Below, piece after piece: positions 34,641 to 43,791 of a DNA stretch of 64,000 bases; positions within the stretch are counted from its first letter, which is position 1, and every line of letters begins with the position of its first letter. The DNA is taken from positions 124,001-188,000 of the forward strand of contig NZ_JBHMIM010000002.1 in the NCBI RefSeq assembly GCF_048060115.1. The letters are read 5' to 3'. The notes under the pieces are model-generated. The model was not told the DNA's origin and ran no database searches. It was given only the letters and a program-made list of their open reading frames with translations. A program made the translations under genes and the position numbers. Source of the DNA: Micromonospora_E sp048060115. GTDB taxonomy: Bacteria > Actinomycetota > Actinomycetes > Mycobacteriales > Micromonosporaceae.

Positions 34641-35920
34641 TCACGAAGCCGACGTACGGCCTTTGGACCGCACCGCTCCCGATGGTGTTCGCCACGGCGG
34701 TCGTCGCAGCGATGACCGTGTCGCCCGGCATGCCCGGCACTGCCCTGGCAGGAACGGCGGTCTGCTGCGCGGCGTTCGTGCTCTGGCCGTGGGCCGTCCT
34801 ACCGGTTGGCATCATCGGTGGGACGATCGCCGGCGTGGCCATCGGCGGCGGTGACGTGGCCACGATCGTCGCGACGCATGCGGCGATTCTCGGTGCCGGC
34901 GGGTTCGCGCTGCTGATCCGGATGGTGTTCCGGATGGAGCGAGTCCGCCGCACGGCTGCGGATCTGCCGATGCTCGGCCTCACACTGTTGGTCCTGCTGG
35001 CCGCGATATACGGTCTGGCACTGGGGAATCCCCCCCGGGACGTGCTGGTCGGCGCCTACCAGATCGCAGTCATTCCCATCTACTTCTGGGTCGCGGCCCA
35101 GACCCTGGCCGACCATAGACGGCGGCGCGCGGCCGCCATTCTCTACCTGGTCCCAACCGTGGCGCTCAGCCTGACGGCGCTGGCCAGCTCGAACAAGACT
35201 GGTGGTCTGATCGCGCTACTCGCGGTACCACCGCTGGTCGTTCTGGCCGGGCGGACCGGTGGCTGGAGCCGGGCCGGGTTCGCCCTGCTCGCCGGGCTAC
35301 TACTCGCGGACGTGGCCATATCGATGTACCGGGCGCTGTGGTTGGCCACAGCAGTCGCTCTCACGGTGATGCTGGTCTGGGGTGGGCGCGTCCTACGTCG
35401 GGGGCTCCGGGCAACCGTGGCGGTCGCCGTCGTGGGCGTCGCCCTCCTGTCACTGGCGTCGAACCTGGAGGACCTGGTCGGCACGGTGACGCTGGAACTA
35501 CAGGAGTCGTCGGGATACCGGGGCCCCGAGTCCGTTGTGGGAATGAATGTGTTCGCTGAGCGACCATTGACCGGCGGCGGGTTGGGGCAGTCGGTACGAG
35601 ACATCTACCTACCGGGCTTCGTCCGGGACGATGTCGGTCCGATCTACCACGCATTTTACGTGACCGTACTCGCGAACATCGGTATCCTCGGCCTGATCGT
35701 CGTACTCTGGCCGCTATACCAGACGATACGGGCTGGCCTCCTGCAACGAAACGGAATTGCATTCGGGTTCGCCGCGCTCACCTGCGGATTCCTTGCCGGA
35801 TCCGCCTTCGCCGGACCCACGGCCGGCCACTGGGAACTCGGCCTACTGCCCGCACTGACGATCATCACTGGATCCAGAGAAACACTTCTCTCGACCGCAC
35901 CCGCAGAGGTGAAGAGTTGA
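34637..35920 (+). CDS. O-antigen ligase/polymerase-like membrane protein (Wzy-like)
   Basis: 427 residues with about 10-11 hydrophobic helices. A large extracytoplasmic loop lies at about 285-340 (ELQESSGYRGPESVVGMNVF, then PLTGGGLGQSV and HAFYVTVLANIGILGL), a pattern of Wzy/O-antigen ligase proteins, where conserved Arg and His residues sit in the loop. It probably polymerises exported repeat units. It is coupled by ATGA to the gene before and by TTGA to the one after. Confidence 0.83.
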   Translation: MITKPTYGLWTAPLPMVFATAVVAAMTVSPGMPGTALAGTAVCCAAFVLWPWAVLPVGIIGGTIAGVAIGGGDVATIVATHAAILGAGGFALLIRMVFRMERVRRTAADLPMLGLTLLVLLAAIYGLALGNPPRDVLVGAYQIAVIPIYFWVAAQTLADHRRRRAAAILYLVPTVALSLTALASSNKTGGLIALLAVPPLVVLAGRTGGWSRAGFALLAGLLLADVAISMYRALWLATAVALTVMLVWGGRVLRRGLRATVAVAVVGVALLSLASNLEDLVGTVTLELQESSGYRGPESVVGMNVFAERPLTGGGLGQSVRDIYLPGFVRDDVGPIYHAFYVTVLANIGILGLIVVLWPLYQTIRAGLLQRNGIAFGFAALTCGFLAGSAFAGPTAGHWELGLLPALTIITGSRETLLSTAPAEVKS

Positions 35921-36879
35921 CCGTTCCGGATGCGACCGCAGTGGTCGTGACACACAATTCACAAGGGCACATCAGGGCCACGCTTGCGGCGCTCACGAGG
36001 AGCCGGATACCGATTACCGTGGTGGACAACGCGTCCGGCGACAACACCGTACCGATCGTTCGATCGGAGTTCCCGGATGTAGTCCTGAAGTCAAACAGCG
36101 TCAACGTCGGATTTGCGACCGCAGTCAACCAGGCAGTCACGACCGTCCAGACCGATGTCGTACTCTTGGTGAACCCGGACTGCGTCTGTCCGGCCCCCAC
36201 GGTGGATGCGCTGATCGAGGCGCTGCGGGGCCATCCCCGCGCCGGCATCGTGGGACCACGGATACGTCGTCCCGACGGACAGATCGCCATCAGCGCCCAT
36301 CCGTTCGAATCGCTGACCACGGTAGTAGCCTCCCGGTTCGGTGGTGGACTCCTGCCGGTACGGCTACGTCGGTTGATGTCCGGGCAGGCCCGCCGAGCGG
36401 CGTACGACGCGTGCCGCGACAACGGCGGCCCGATCTGGGTCGACTGGATCTCCGGGGCGTGCATGGCCGTGCGGACTGAGCTTCTGCACAGGATCGGCGG
36501 CCTCGATGAGGGCTACTTTCTCTACTACGAGGACGAAGAACTCTGTCTGCAGGCATGGCGAAATAGTGCAGCGGTCATGTATCTACCCACCGCCGAGGCG
36601 ATGCATGTGGGCGGCGGTAGCAGCGTCGCCGACCCGGCCCGCACCTGGCCGCATCTCTATCGGAGCATGCTGCGCTTCTTCGCGCTCCACCGACGTTCGA
36701 CACTTGCGGCCGTGCGCGTCGTAGTGCTGCTACGCGCGATCCTGGGTATAGGAATAGCCGGGATCCGATTTCCCGTCCAGCCTCGCGCTGGCGCGGCTCG
36801 CGCTCGGGCCTGGTCCAGGATATCGCGCATCGCGTTGTCCAACCGACCAGAGAGATCGTGGAGGAAAAAATGCACGTAA
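35917..36879 (+). CDS. glycosyltransferase family 2 (rhamnosyltransferase-like)
   Basis: 320 residues from a TTG that overlaps the polymerase stop. Motifs: AVVVTHNSQGHIRATLAAL, VDNASGD, NVGFATAVNQA, LVNPDCVCP (metal/donor site) and the WbbL-like VDWISGACMAVRTELLHRIGGLDEGYFLYYEDEELC (in part). It should transfer a deoxysugar from a dTDP or UDP donor. The C-terminus holds a hydrophobic stretch that may bind the membrane. Confidence 0.87.
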   Translation: MTVPDATAVVVTHNSQGHIRATLAALTRSRIPITVVDNASGDNTVPIVRSEFPDVVLKSNSVNVGFATAVNQAVTTVQTDVVLLVNPDCVCPAPTVDALIEALRGHPRAGIVGPRIRRPDGQIAISAHPFESLTTVVASRFGGGLLPVRLRRLMSGQARRAAYDACRDNGGPIWVDWISGACMAVRTELLHRIGGLDEGYFLYYEDEELCLQAWRNSAAVMYLPTAEAMHVGGGSSVADPARTWPHLYRSMLRFFALHRRSTLAAVRVVVLLRAILGIGIAGIRFPVQPRAGAARARAWSRISRIALSNRPERSWRKKCT

Positions 36880-38099
36880 TGATCACCATCGTCGGAGCAC
36901 GAACGGAACATTGGATCGAGCTGTTCGCCGCCCTTGCGGATCGACCGGACGTCACGGTCACGGTGGTCGCGGCCGACGTCTCCGAGCTGACCCGGACCGA
37001 GCTCGACAAGCTGTCCAGCCGAGCGGCACGGTTCCGATGCCACATCGCGCCCCACCTGCTCGGAGAGAGCCGCACCGGCCATATGGCATCGGTTCTGTTC
37101 TGCGCCGACGTCAGCCGATATGTCGAGCATCGACCAGACATTGTTCACGTCATTGGAGAGGCAGCCTACCTTTCGACATGGCAGGCCATCCGCTCCTGCC
37201 GGCGACGGTGGCCGACGATACCGACTTCCCTCTACGCTGCACAGAATATCGTAATCGACTTCCCTCCCCCCTTTCCCGCCATCGAACGCCACACATACGA
37301 TCAAGTTGATCATATGTTCCCGATCACACCGGCAGCACTCTACGTGCTCCGGGTGAAGGGTTACTCCGGCACCGCGTCAGTGGTGCCACTGGGGGTAGAT
37401 ACCAGCCTTTTCAGGACACGACGGGACAAAGAAGTCCGCCGCCGTTTCACCGTCGGTTTCGTCGGCCGGCTCGAACACCACAAGGGCATCGCCGACCTGC
37501 TGCACGCGGCCGACTCGATCGACTGCGACGTATCGATCATCGGCGCAGGCAGCCTTCGGCCGCTAGTCGAGCAGGCGACCCGGCGACGCCCGGGGCGGAT
37601 CGTGCTTCATCCCTGGGCGGACCATCACGACCTGCCCGACCATCTCGACCGGATGGACGCACTGGCGCTCCCCTCCATAGAGGTTGTGCAGCGCAACGTC
37701 GTGCCGTGGGTGGGGATTCCACTACGCGAACAGTTCGGTCGGGTGTTGGTCGAGGCGATGGCCTGCGGAACGCCTGTTGTCGGTAGCAACGTCGGCGAGA
37801 TACCGCACGTGATCGGCGACGCCGGACTGACCTTCCCCGCCGGCGACCGGGCCGCCCTGGCCAGCTGTCTCGCCCGGCTCCGGGACGATCCGGCTCTGAC
37901 AGCCACGCTGTCCGCCAACGGGTTGGCCCGGGCCAACCGGTTGTTCAGTTGGGCACGTATCGCCGACGCGATGTGCGAAGCGTGGAGCGGTATTCGCCTT
38001 GCCAGGGACCGGCCGGCCACCGGCCTACCCGGACGTCGTAGGCAACGACATCGACCGCCACACGCGATCGCCATGCAGCGGCTGGAGGCAAAGCCATGA
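36870..38099 (+). CDS. glycosyltransferase family 4
   Basis: 409 residues; ATG 36870 is chosen for GGAGG 6 bases upstream, overlapping the previous gene by 10 bases. A GT-B fold is indicated by VPLGVDTSLFR, VGFVGRLEHHKGIADLLHAAD (in part) and the EQFGRVLVEAMACGTPVVGSNVGEIPHVI block, where the first Glu pair binds the donor. The last ~25 residues are basic. The stop overlaps the next start (ATGA). The donor sugar cannot be told. Confidence 0.88.
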   Translation: MHVMITIVGARTEHWIELFAALADRPDVTVTVVAADVSELTRTELDKLSSRAARFRCHIAPHLLGESRTGHMASVLFCADVSRYVEHRPDIVHVIGEAAYLSTWQAIRSCRRRWPTIPTSLYAAQNIVIDFPPPFPAIERHTYDQVDHMFPITPAALYVLRVKGYSGTASVVPLGVDTSLFRTRRDKEVRRRFTVGFVGRLEHHKGIADLLHAADSIDCDVSIIGAGSLRPLVEQATRRRPGRIVLHPWADHHDLPDHLDRMDALALPSIEVVQRNVVPWVGIPLREQFGRVLVEAMACGTPVVGSNVGEIPHVIGDAGLTFPAGDRAALASCLARLRDDPALTATLSANGLARANRLFSWARIADAMCEAWSGIRLARDRPATGLPGRRRQRHRPPHAIAMQRLEAKP

Positions 38100-39562
38100 T
38101 CCACTGGTCCCGTGAGCTGTCGACACTGCGAACCATTGCCCGGCTCGCTGGGCTGCCGTTCCTCGGGCTCTGCCTCGGTCTGCTGGCCGCACAGGCGGTC
38201 ACCCAGTGGACCCCACCCACCTATCAGGCGTCGGCCTCGCTGGTGATCAGCGCCAGAGCCGACGGAGAGGCTGGTGGCCAGGAGACGGCGTCGATATCCC
38301 TCGCGCAGAGCCTCGCGCCGACGATCGCCAGAATGGTCGAGACGCGCGAAGTGGCGATCAGGGCTGCCGACAGTCTGAAGCTGCCGCCAGCGGCAGTTGT
38401 CGGGCAGGTGACCGGAGGGTTCGAACCCGGCCTGCAGATCGTCACCGTGTCTGCGACCGCTGGTTCGGCCGACCAGGCGGCTGCGGTCGCCAACGGGGCG
38501 ACGGAAGCGGTGATAGGTCGACTCGCCGACTTCTCTATCGCCGAAGGGGTTCAGGTCAATGCACGCATACTGGACCACGCCACTGTGCCAGGGCAGCCCG
38601 ACCTGCCGAAACCGACGCTGAATGGCGCCCTCGGCGCACTGGCGGGTCTGCTCGCCGGACTCGGCCTGACAACCGCCCGCAACCGATTCGACAGCCGGCT
38701 GCGCGATGTTCAAGCGATCGAGACACAGCTGGGGCTGCCGGTTCTGGCGGTCTTCCCGAGGTTGCCACGACGGTTCGCGCCGCGACACCTACGGTCGTTG
38801 CATCGTGGGCAGGCGATGGTGGCGGCGGACACACTCGTCGCAAGCCTCAACGTCTTCGTCGAGTCGCTGCCCGGTAGGCGGATCATGGTTACCAGTGCCC
38901 GGTACGACGACGGAAAGGCGATCGTGGCGGCCATGCTGGCGCTGCGGATCGCTCGCGGCCACGACCGGGTGACCCTCATCGAGGGCCAGGAAGCTGGTCG
39001 TCGCGACCCTCAACCGGGTGCCGACAGCATCCTGCTCAGCTTCAGGGAGCGTGTCTTCGGCAGTCCGGAGGGCGCTTTTGTTCCGACCATCGTCGGGGCG
39101 GACATCGTGGACCAGTGGTCGGTCGGCCGGCAGTCCGGCGATCTGCTCGACGAGGTCCTCAGTCGCAGGGGCGACGATCTGGTGGTGCACGGACCACCGA
39201 TTCTGACCGGGACCAGGGCGGCCGCGCTCGCCAGGGAGATCGATGGTGTCGTGCTGGTGGTGCGCAGAGGCGCCACCGACGCCGCCGACGCCCAACGCGC
39301 CTCGACGCTGATGCAACACCTTGGCGTCCCGTTCGTCGGTGTCGTCGTCGTCGACGGTGCCGCCGCGCCGACCCTCAGGTCGGCAGGCCGCGTCGACAGG
39401 ATGGCGGGACCAGGATCGGGCGGCGGTCAGTACCGACAGCCGAACCCGCCAGATGGCGACGGGATGCCGACGACCCTCGCCACGCCGGCGGCAACCAACT
39501 CGCGCGCGGCGCACCCGCCAGCACCGACAACCGTTTCTCGATCCACAATTCCCACCGAATGA
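38096..39562 (+). CDS. Wzz-like chain-length determinant with degraded BY-kinase domain
   Basis: 488 residues. The N-terminal Wzz region has membrane helices near 19-37 and 176-195. Residues 260-425 resemble the cytoplasmic ATPase of bacterial tyrosine kinases (CpsD/Wzc), but the nucleotide motifs are degraded: TSARYDDGKAIVA in place of a GKT/S Walker A, RVTLIEG in place of VLLID, and DDLVVHGPP in place of VIIDTPP. The C-terminal tail is Pro/Ala-rich with no tyrosine cluster. It probably sets chain length structurally without kinase activity. Last gene of the overlapping run. Confidence 0.75.
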   Translation: MIHWSRELSTLRTIARLAGLPFLGLCLGLLAAQAVTQWTPPTYQASASLVISARADGEAGGQETASISLAQSLAPTIARMVETREVAIRAADSLKLPPAAVVGQVTGGFEPGLQIVTVSATAGSADQAAAVANGATEAVIGRLADFSIAEGVQVNARILDHATVPGQPDLPKPTLNGALGALAGLLAGLGLTTARNRFDSRLRDVQAIETQLGLPVLAVFPRLPRRFAPRHLRSLHRGQAMVAADTLVASLNVFVESLPGRRIMVTSARYDDGKAIVAAMLALRIARGHDRVTLIEGQEAGRRDPQPGADSILLSFRERVFGSPEGAFVPTIVGADIVDQWSVGRQSGDLLDEVLSRRGDDLVVHGPPILTGTRAAALAREIDGVVLVVRRGATDAADAQRASTLMQHLGVPFVGVVVVDGAAAPTLRSAGRVDRMAGPGSGGGQYRQPNPPDGDGMPTTLATPAATNSRAAHPPAPTTVSRSTIPTE

Positions 39563-39631
39563 CGGCCAGTACATACCGGATAGCAGTAGTCTGTTCCAGC
39601 GGACGATCCTCGTGAGACAAATCACAGACCA

Positions 39632-39650
39632 CGTTCACGTTCGGTGAACG
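39632..39650. promoter_or_regulatory. inverted repeat between the Wzz-like and O-methyltransferase genes
   Basis: CGTTCAC-GTTCG-GTGAACG, perfect 7-bp arms, 26 bases before the methyltransferase start, just upstream of its ribosome site. It could be an operator or a transcript-end hairpin of the exopolysaccharide operon. Confidence 0.4.
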
Positions 39651-39675
39651 AAACTTCCCATTGAAAGGAGTGCAG

Positions 39676-40542
39676 ATGACCGCCATGCCGTCCACCGATC
39701 GTGAGTCCATCGCCACAACCACGGATTCTCCCCGAAGGTTGTACATCGATCTCATGAAACGGACCCTGACAAGATACGCCTTTGGCGAATCTTGGATCCG
39801 CTACAATCCGCGTCGCAATTCGCTGCGAAGTTCATTGGTCCGACAGAGCCAGCGGCTGCTGAACCGGCGCGACATGGATATCATGGTGCGGTTCCCGTTC
39901 GACGCGGACGAGCGCGCGAACGGCCGCGACTGGCCTCCGGAGGCGGAGACGATGATCGGCCTCCGGCGGCTCGACAACCTGGAGCGATGCGTCACCGACG
40001 TAATCGAGGACCAGGTTCCCGGAGATCTGATCGAGACAGGCGTATGGCGTGGTGGCGCTTGTATCTTCATGCGCGCACTACTCAAGGCCCACGGTGAGAC
40101 CGATCGCGTGGTCTGGGTCGCGGACTCGTTCCGAGGGCTGCCCAGGCCGGCTCCCGCACGCCATGCCGATGTAGAGGACGCCCTCTGGAAGGAGCCGTTC
40201 CTCGCGGTGCCGTTGGAGCGGGTCCAGGAGAATTTCCGCCGGTACGACCTGCTTGACAGCCAGGTGCGGTTCCTGCCGGGCTGGTTCGAGGACACCCTGC
40301 CGAAAGCGCCGATCGATCGGATTGCGGTGATGCGGCTCGACGGAGATCTCTACGACTCGACCATGGTCGCGCTCGACTCGCTGTATCCGAAACTTTCCGA
40401 TGGCGGCTACGTCATCGTCGACGATTATCACGCCGTCCGTGGCTGCCGTCACGCGGTCGACGACTTCAGACGAGCCCATGGCATCGACAGCGAGTTGCAG
40501 CAGGTCGACTGGACCTGCCGATTCTGGCGGAAATCCTCGTAG
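39676..40542 (+). CDS. TylF/MycF family O-methyltransferase
   Basis: 288 residues; AAAGGAG lies 6 bases upstream of ATG 39676. The family pattern is plain: GDLIETGVWRGGACIFMRA (SAM-binding), WVADSFRGLP, RLDGDLYDSTMVALDSLYP and GGYVIVDDYHAVRGCR, where the Asp residues bind the metal. TylF and MycF methylate deoxysugars attached to macrolides; in this setting the target is probably a sugar of the polysaccharide. A 113-base gap and its own ribosome site separate it from the operon before it. Confidence 0.87.
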   Translation: MTAMPSTDRESIATTTDSPRRLYIDLMKRTLTRYAFGESWIRYNPRRNSLRSSLVRQSQRLLNRRDMDIMVRFPFDADERANGRDWPPEAETMIGLRRLDNLERCVTDVIEDQVPGDLIETGVWRGGACIFMRALLKAHGETDRVVWVADSFRGLPRPAPARHADVEDALWKEPFLAVPLERVQENFRRYDLLDSQVRFLPGWFEDTLPKAPIDRIAVMRLDGDLYDSTMVALDSLYPKLSDGGYVIVDDYHAVRGCRHAVDDFRRAHGIDSELQQVDWTCRFWRKSS

Positions 40543-40610
40543 GCGCGCGCCTGCTGGGTGCCCTGACCGCAGGTCGCCCAGCCCCAGGATCCCGCTGGTC
40601 GGCGGATCTA

Positions 40611-40623
40611 CTACCGGCGGTAG
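40611..40623. promoter_or_regulatory. BlaI-type operator candidate
   Basis: CTACCG-G-CGGTAG, within TACTACCGGCGGTAGG, 10 bases upstream of the BlaI gene start. It resembles the TACTAC/GTAGTA dyads bound by BlaI/MecI proteins and would allow autoregulation of the operon. Confidence 0.6.
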
Positions 40624-40632
40624 GCTTGGCTG

Positions 40633-41013
40633 GTGACGCGACTCGGCGAGCTCGAACGCGCAGTGATGGACGTGCTGTGGGACCGGGATTCGGCCACCGG
40701 CCCGGTCACCGTACGCGACGTCGCCGAAGCCCTGCAGGAACGTGACCTGGCGTACACGACCGTGATGACGGTGCTGGACCGGCTGGCCGGCAAGGGCATG
40801 GTCAGCCGGGAACGCGCCGGCCGTGCCTGGCAGTACCAGCCGGCCGCCAGCCGGGAGGCGTTCATCGCCCAGTTGATGCTCGACGCGCTCGACCTCGCTG
40901 GCAGCCGCGACGCGGCGCTGGTCCGCTTCGCCAGATCGGTGACCGGCACCGAAGCCGAGGTGCTCCGGGCCGCACTCACCGACCAGGCGCAGACGGCGGA
41001 GCGGCAGGGCTGA
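40633..41013 (+). CDS. BlaI/MecI/CopY family transcriptional repressor
   Basis: 126 residues, GTG start. The winged helix is typical of the family: LGELERAVMDVLWDRD, VTVRDVAEAL, YTTVMTVLDRLAGKGMV and the RAGRAWQYQPA wing. Such repressors bind as dimers and are inactivated by cleavage by a BlaR1/M56 protease, which is encoded by the next gene, 7 bases downstream. The operator candidate just upstream suggests autoregulation. CydD and CydC follow in the same operon and would be under its control. Confidence 0.92.
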   Translation: MTRLGELERAVMDVLWDRDSATGPVTVRDVAEALQERDLAYTTVMTVLDRLAGKGMVSRERAGRAWQYQPAASREAFIAQLMLDALDLAGSRDAALVRFARSVTGTEAEVLRAALTDQAQTAERQG

Positions 41014-41020
41014 GGCGACC

Positions 41021-42010
41021 ATGGCGCACGCCGTGCACTTCGCTGCGGTGATCACCGCCTGCTGGCTGGCCGCCCAGGTGCTCACCCGGTCGGGGTGGCT
41101 CGGCCAGGGCTGGACCTGGCGCAGCCCACGGGTGGCGATCCTCTGCTGGCAGGCGCTCGGCCTGGCCGTGGGGCTGGCCGCGATCGGGCTGCCGCTGGCG
41201 ATCGGCCTCGCCCCGTACCGCACCGGACCCGGTCGCGCCGCCGGAATGTTCCTCGGCGACCTGGCCACCGCCGGCACCGCCTGGCTCACCGGGCATGGCC
41301 GGCCGGCCGACGCCTTCCCGGCCGGGCTCGGGCCGTCGCGGCTGACGCTGGTCGGCGTCGCCGGTGTGATCGCCGCCGTCCTGCTCGGGTCGACCGTACG
41401 CAGCCTGCTCGCCGCCGTACGCGCGCAGCGCCGCCACCGCGACCTGCTCGTCCTCGTCGCCCGCGCCGACCCGGCCGCACCCGGTGCGCTGGTGCTCGAC
41501 CATCCGAGTGCCGCCGCCTACTGCCTGCCCGGCGTCCGGCCCACGGTCGTGGTCAGCGCCGGTGCGCTGCGCCTGCTCGGCCCCGGCGAGCTCGCCGCCG
41601 TACTCAGTCACGAGCGGGCCCACGCCGACGAACGTCACGACCTCGTGTTGCTGCCGTTCACCGCGTTGTGCCGGGCGCTGCCCCGGCTGCGCTGGCTACG
41701 GGCGGCACACGAGGCGGTCGCGCTGCTCGTCGAGATGCGGGCCGATGACAAGGCCTGCGGCCAGCATGCCGGCGAGCCGCTGGCCACCGCGCTACGCCGG
41801 TTCGCCGCCGCCGGCCACCGGATCACCCCGGCCGGCGCCCTCGGTGTCGCCGGCGCTGCGCCCGACGCTCCGCCGGTCGGAGACCGGGAACTCGACGCCC
41901 GGGTCCGGCGGCTTACGGGCAGCGGTCCGGCACCCCGACTGCGCCCGGCCGCCGCTAGCGCTGCCGCACTGCTGCTGCTGGCCCTACCGGTGACGTCGTA
42001 CCTCAGCTGA
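41021..42010 (+). CDS. M56 family metallopeptidase (BlaR1-like, without sensor domain)
   Basis: 329 residues with about four membrane helices. The zinc motif HERAH (197-201) and a downstream Glu in LVEMRADDKA fit M56 peptidases. The extracellular penicillin-binding domain of BlaR1 is missing, as in other actinobacterial BlaR homologues, so the signal it senses is unknown. It probably cleaves the upstream BlaI protein. The TGA overlaps the ATG of cydD (TGATG). Confidence 0.88.
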   Translation: MAHAVHFAAVITACWLAAQVLTRSGWLGQGWTWRSPRVAILCWQALGLAVGLAAIGLPLAIGLAPYRTGPGRAAGMFLGDLATAGTAWLTGHGRPADAFPAGLGPSRLTLVGVAGVIAAVLLGSTVRSLLAAVRAQRRHRDLLVLVARADPAAPGALVLDHPSAAAYCLPGVRPTVVVSAGALRLLGPGELAAVLSHERAHADERHDLVLLPFTALCRALPRLRWLRAAHEAVALLVEMRADDKACGQHAGEPLATALRRFAAAGHRITPAGALGVAGAAPDAPPVGDRELDARVRRLTGSGPAPRLRPAAASAAALLLLALPVTSYLS

Positions 42011-43791
42011 TGCCCGAGACCGCGACATCCACCGCCCCGGCCGATCGACCGGTTCGACGCCGGCCCTTCGACCCGCGGCTGCCGCGTCAGGTCCCGGCGG
42101 TACGCCGCCAGCTCGGCCTGCTCGCAGCCTTCGGCGTGCTGGCCGCCGTACTGATCATCGCGCAGGCCACCACCCTCGCGACGGTGCTCACCGCCGCCGC
42201 GGGCGGCGAACTCGACCGGCGGGCGCTGACCGGCTTCGTCCTCGCTGTCGCCGGCCGCGCCGTGCTGATCTGGGCGGCGGGCTTCGTCGCGGCCAGCGCC
42301 GCCGCCGTCGTCAAGGCGCAACTGCACACCGACCTGCTGGCGGCGATCCACCGGCGCGGTCCCGGCTGGCTCGCCGGACAGCGCACGGGCCAGCTCGCCA
42401 CGCTGACCGGCCGAGGGCTGGACGCCCTCGACGGCTACTTCACCGGCTATCTGCCGCAGTTGGTGCTGAGCGTGACCGTGCCGGTCGCCGTGCTCGCCCG
42501 GTTGGTCTTCGCCGACTGGAGTTCGGCACTGATCGTCGCGGTCACCCTGCCGCTGATCCCGATCTTCGGTGCGTTGCTCGGCTGGCAGGCCCAGGCGGCC
42601 ACCGAGCGCCAGTGGCGGCGGCTCGCCCAGCTCGGTGGTCACTTCCTGGACATGGTGGCCGGGCTGGCGACCCTGCGGGCGTTCGGTCGCCAACGGCAAC
42701 AGGCCGAGGTGGTACGCCAGATGGCGGACCGGCACCGGATCGCCACCATGGGCACGTTGCGGATCGCCTTCCTCTCGGCACTGGTGCTGGAGCTCGTCGC
42801 CACCCTCGCTGTCGCGCTGGTCGCCGTCCCGATCGGGCTGCGACTGCTGTCGGGCGGCATCGCGCTGTCCACGGCGCTGCTGGTGCTGCTGCTCACCCCG
42901 GAGGCGTACCTGCCGCTGCGGGCCGCCGGCAGCCGGTTCCACGCCAGCATGGAGGGCCTGACCGTGCTGGACGAGGCGCTCACCCTGATCGGCGACGACA
43001 GTGCCGGCGACACCGCCGAGCGGGCCGGGGACGGGCCGGTCGACCTCAAGGCCGCAGCGGACCGGGCCGGGCCGGCGGGAAACCGGCCGGCCCGCGCGAT
43101 CGCCCGGTCCGCGCCCGCCGAGATCAGGTTCGAGTCGGTGACCGTGGCACATCCACGGACCACCGCACTGTGCGAGGTCGATCTGACGATCCGGGCCGGT
43201 GAACGGATCGCGGTGATCGGGCCGAGCGGTGCCGGCAAGAGCACCCTGCTGCAGTTGATTCTCGGCTTCGTCACGCCGACCACCGGCCGGATCACCATCG
43301 ACGGGGTCGACCTGACCTCGCTCGACATCGACCAGTGGCGGCGGCGACTCGCCTGGGTTCCGCAGCACGCACATCTGTTCACCGCCTCGCTGGGCGACAA
43401 CATCCGGCTCGGGTCACCCGACGCACCGGCAGCGCGGGTCGACGCAGCGGTCCGCGCCGCCGCGCTCGGCGACGTTCTCGCCGGACTGCCCGACGGTCTG
43501 GACACCCGCCTCGGGGAACGCGGCCACGGGCTCTCCAGCGGCCAACGACAGCGGGTGGCCCTGGCTCGTGCGTTCCTGCGCGACGCGCCGGTCGTCCTGC
43601 TCGACGAGCCGACCGCCCGGCTCGACGGGGCCTCCGAGGCGGCGGTGCTGGCCGGGTCACGGCAACTCGTCGCCGGCCGGACCGCACTGATCGTGGCGCA
43701 CCGCCCGGCGCTGCTCGACGGCGTGGACCGGATCGTCCGACTCGACGCCGGGCGGATCGACGCGCGCACCCTCGTCAGGACGGTGTCGTGA
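42010..43791 (+). CDS. cydD: thiol reductant ABC exporter subunit CydD
   Basis: 593 residues: six membrane helices followed by an ABC ATPase with Walker A GPSGAGKST, signature LSSGQRQRVALARAF and Walker B VVLLDEPTARLD. The N-terminal half has the CydD pattern (ALTGFVLAVAGRAVLIW, GRGLDALDGYFTGYLPQL, in part). With CydC it exports cysteine and glutathione-type thiols to the cell exterior, a step needed to assemble cytochrome bd oxidase. In S. coelicolor and mycobacteria it lies with cydAB, which are not next to it here. It starts in the M56 stop codon. Confidence 0.9.
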   Translation: MPETATSTAPADRPVRRRPFDPRLPRQVPAVRRQLGLLAAFGVLAAVLIIAQATTLATVLTAAAGGELDRRALTGFVLAVAGRAVLIWAAGFVAASAAAVVKAQLHTDLLAAIHRRGPGWLAGQRTGQLATLTGRGLDALDGYFTGYLPQLVLSVTVPVAVLARLVFADWSSALIVAVTLPLIPIFGALLGWQAQAATERQWRRLAQLGGHFLDMVAGLATLRAFGRQRQQAEVVRQMADRHRIATMGTLRIAFLSALVLELVATLAVALVAVPIGLRLLSGGIALSTALLVLLLTPEAYLPLRAAGSRFHASMEGLTVLDEALTLIGDDSAGDTAERAGDGPVDLKAAADRAGPAGNRPARAIARSAPAEIRFESVTVAHPRTTALCEVDLTIRAGERIAVIGPSGAGKSTLLQLILGFVTPTTGRITIDGVDLTSLDIDQWRRRLAWVPQHAHLFTASLGDNIRLGSPDAPAARVDAAVRAAALGDVLAGLPDGLDTRLGERGHGLSSGQRQRVALARAFLRDAPVVLLDEPTARLDGASEAAVLAGSRQLVAGRTALIVAHRPALLDGVDRIVRLDAGRIDARTLVRTVS

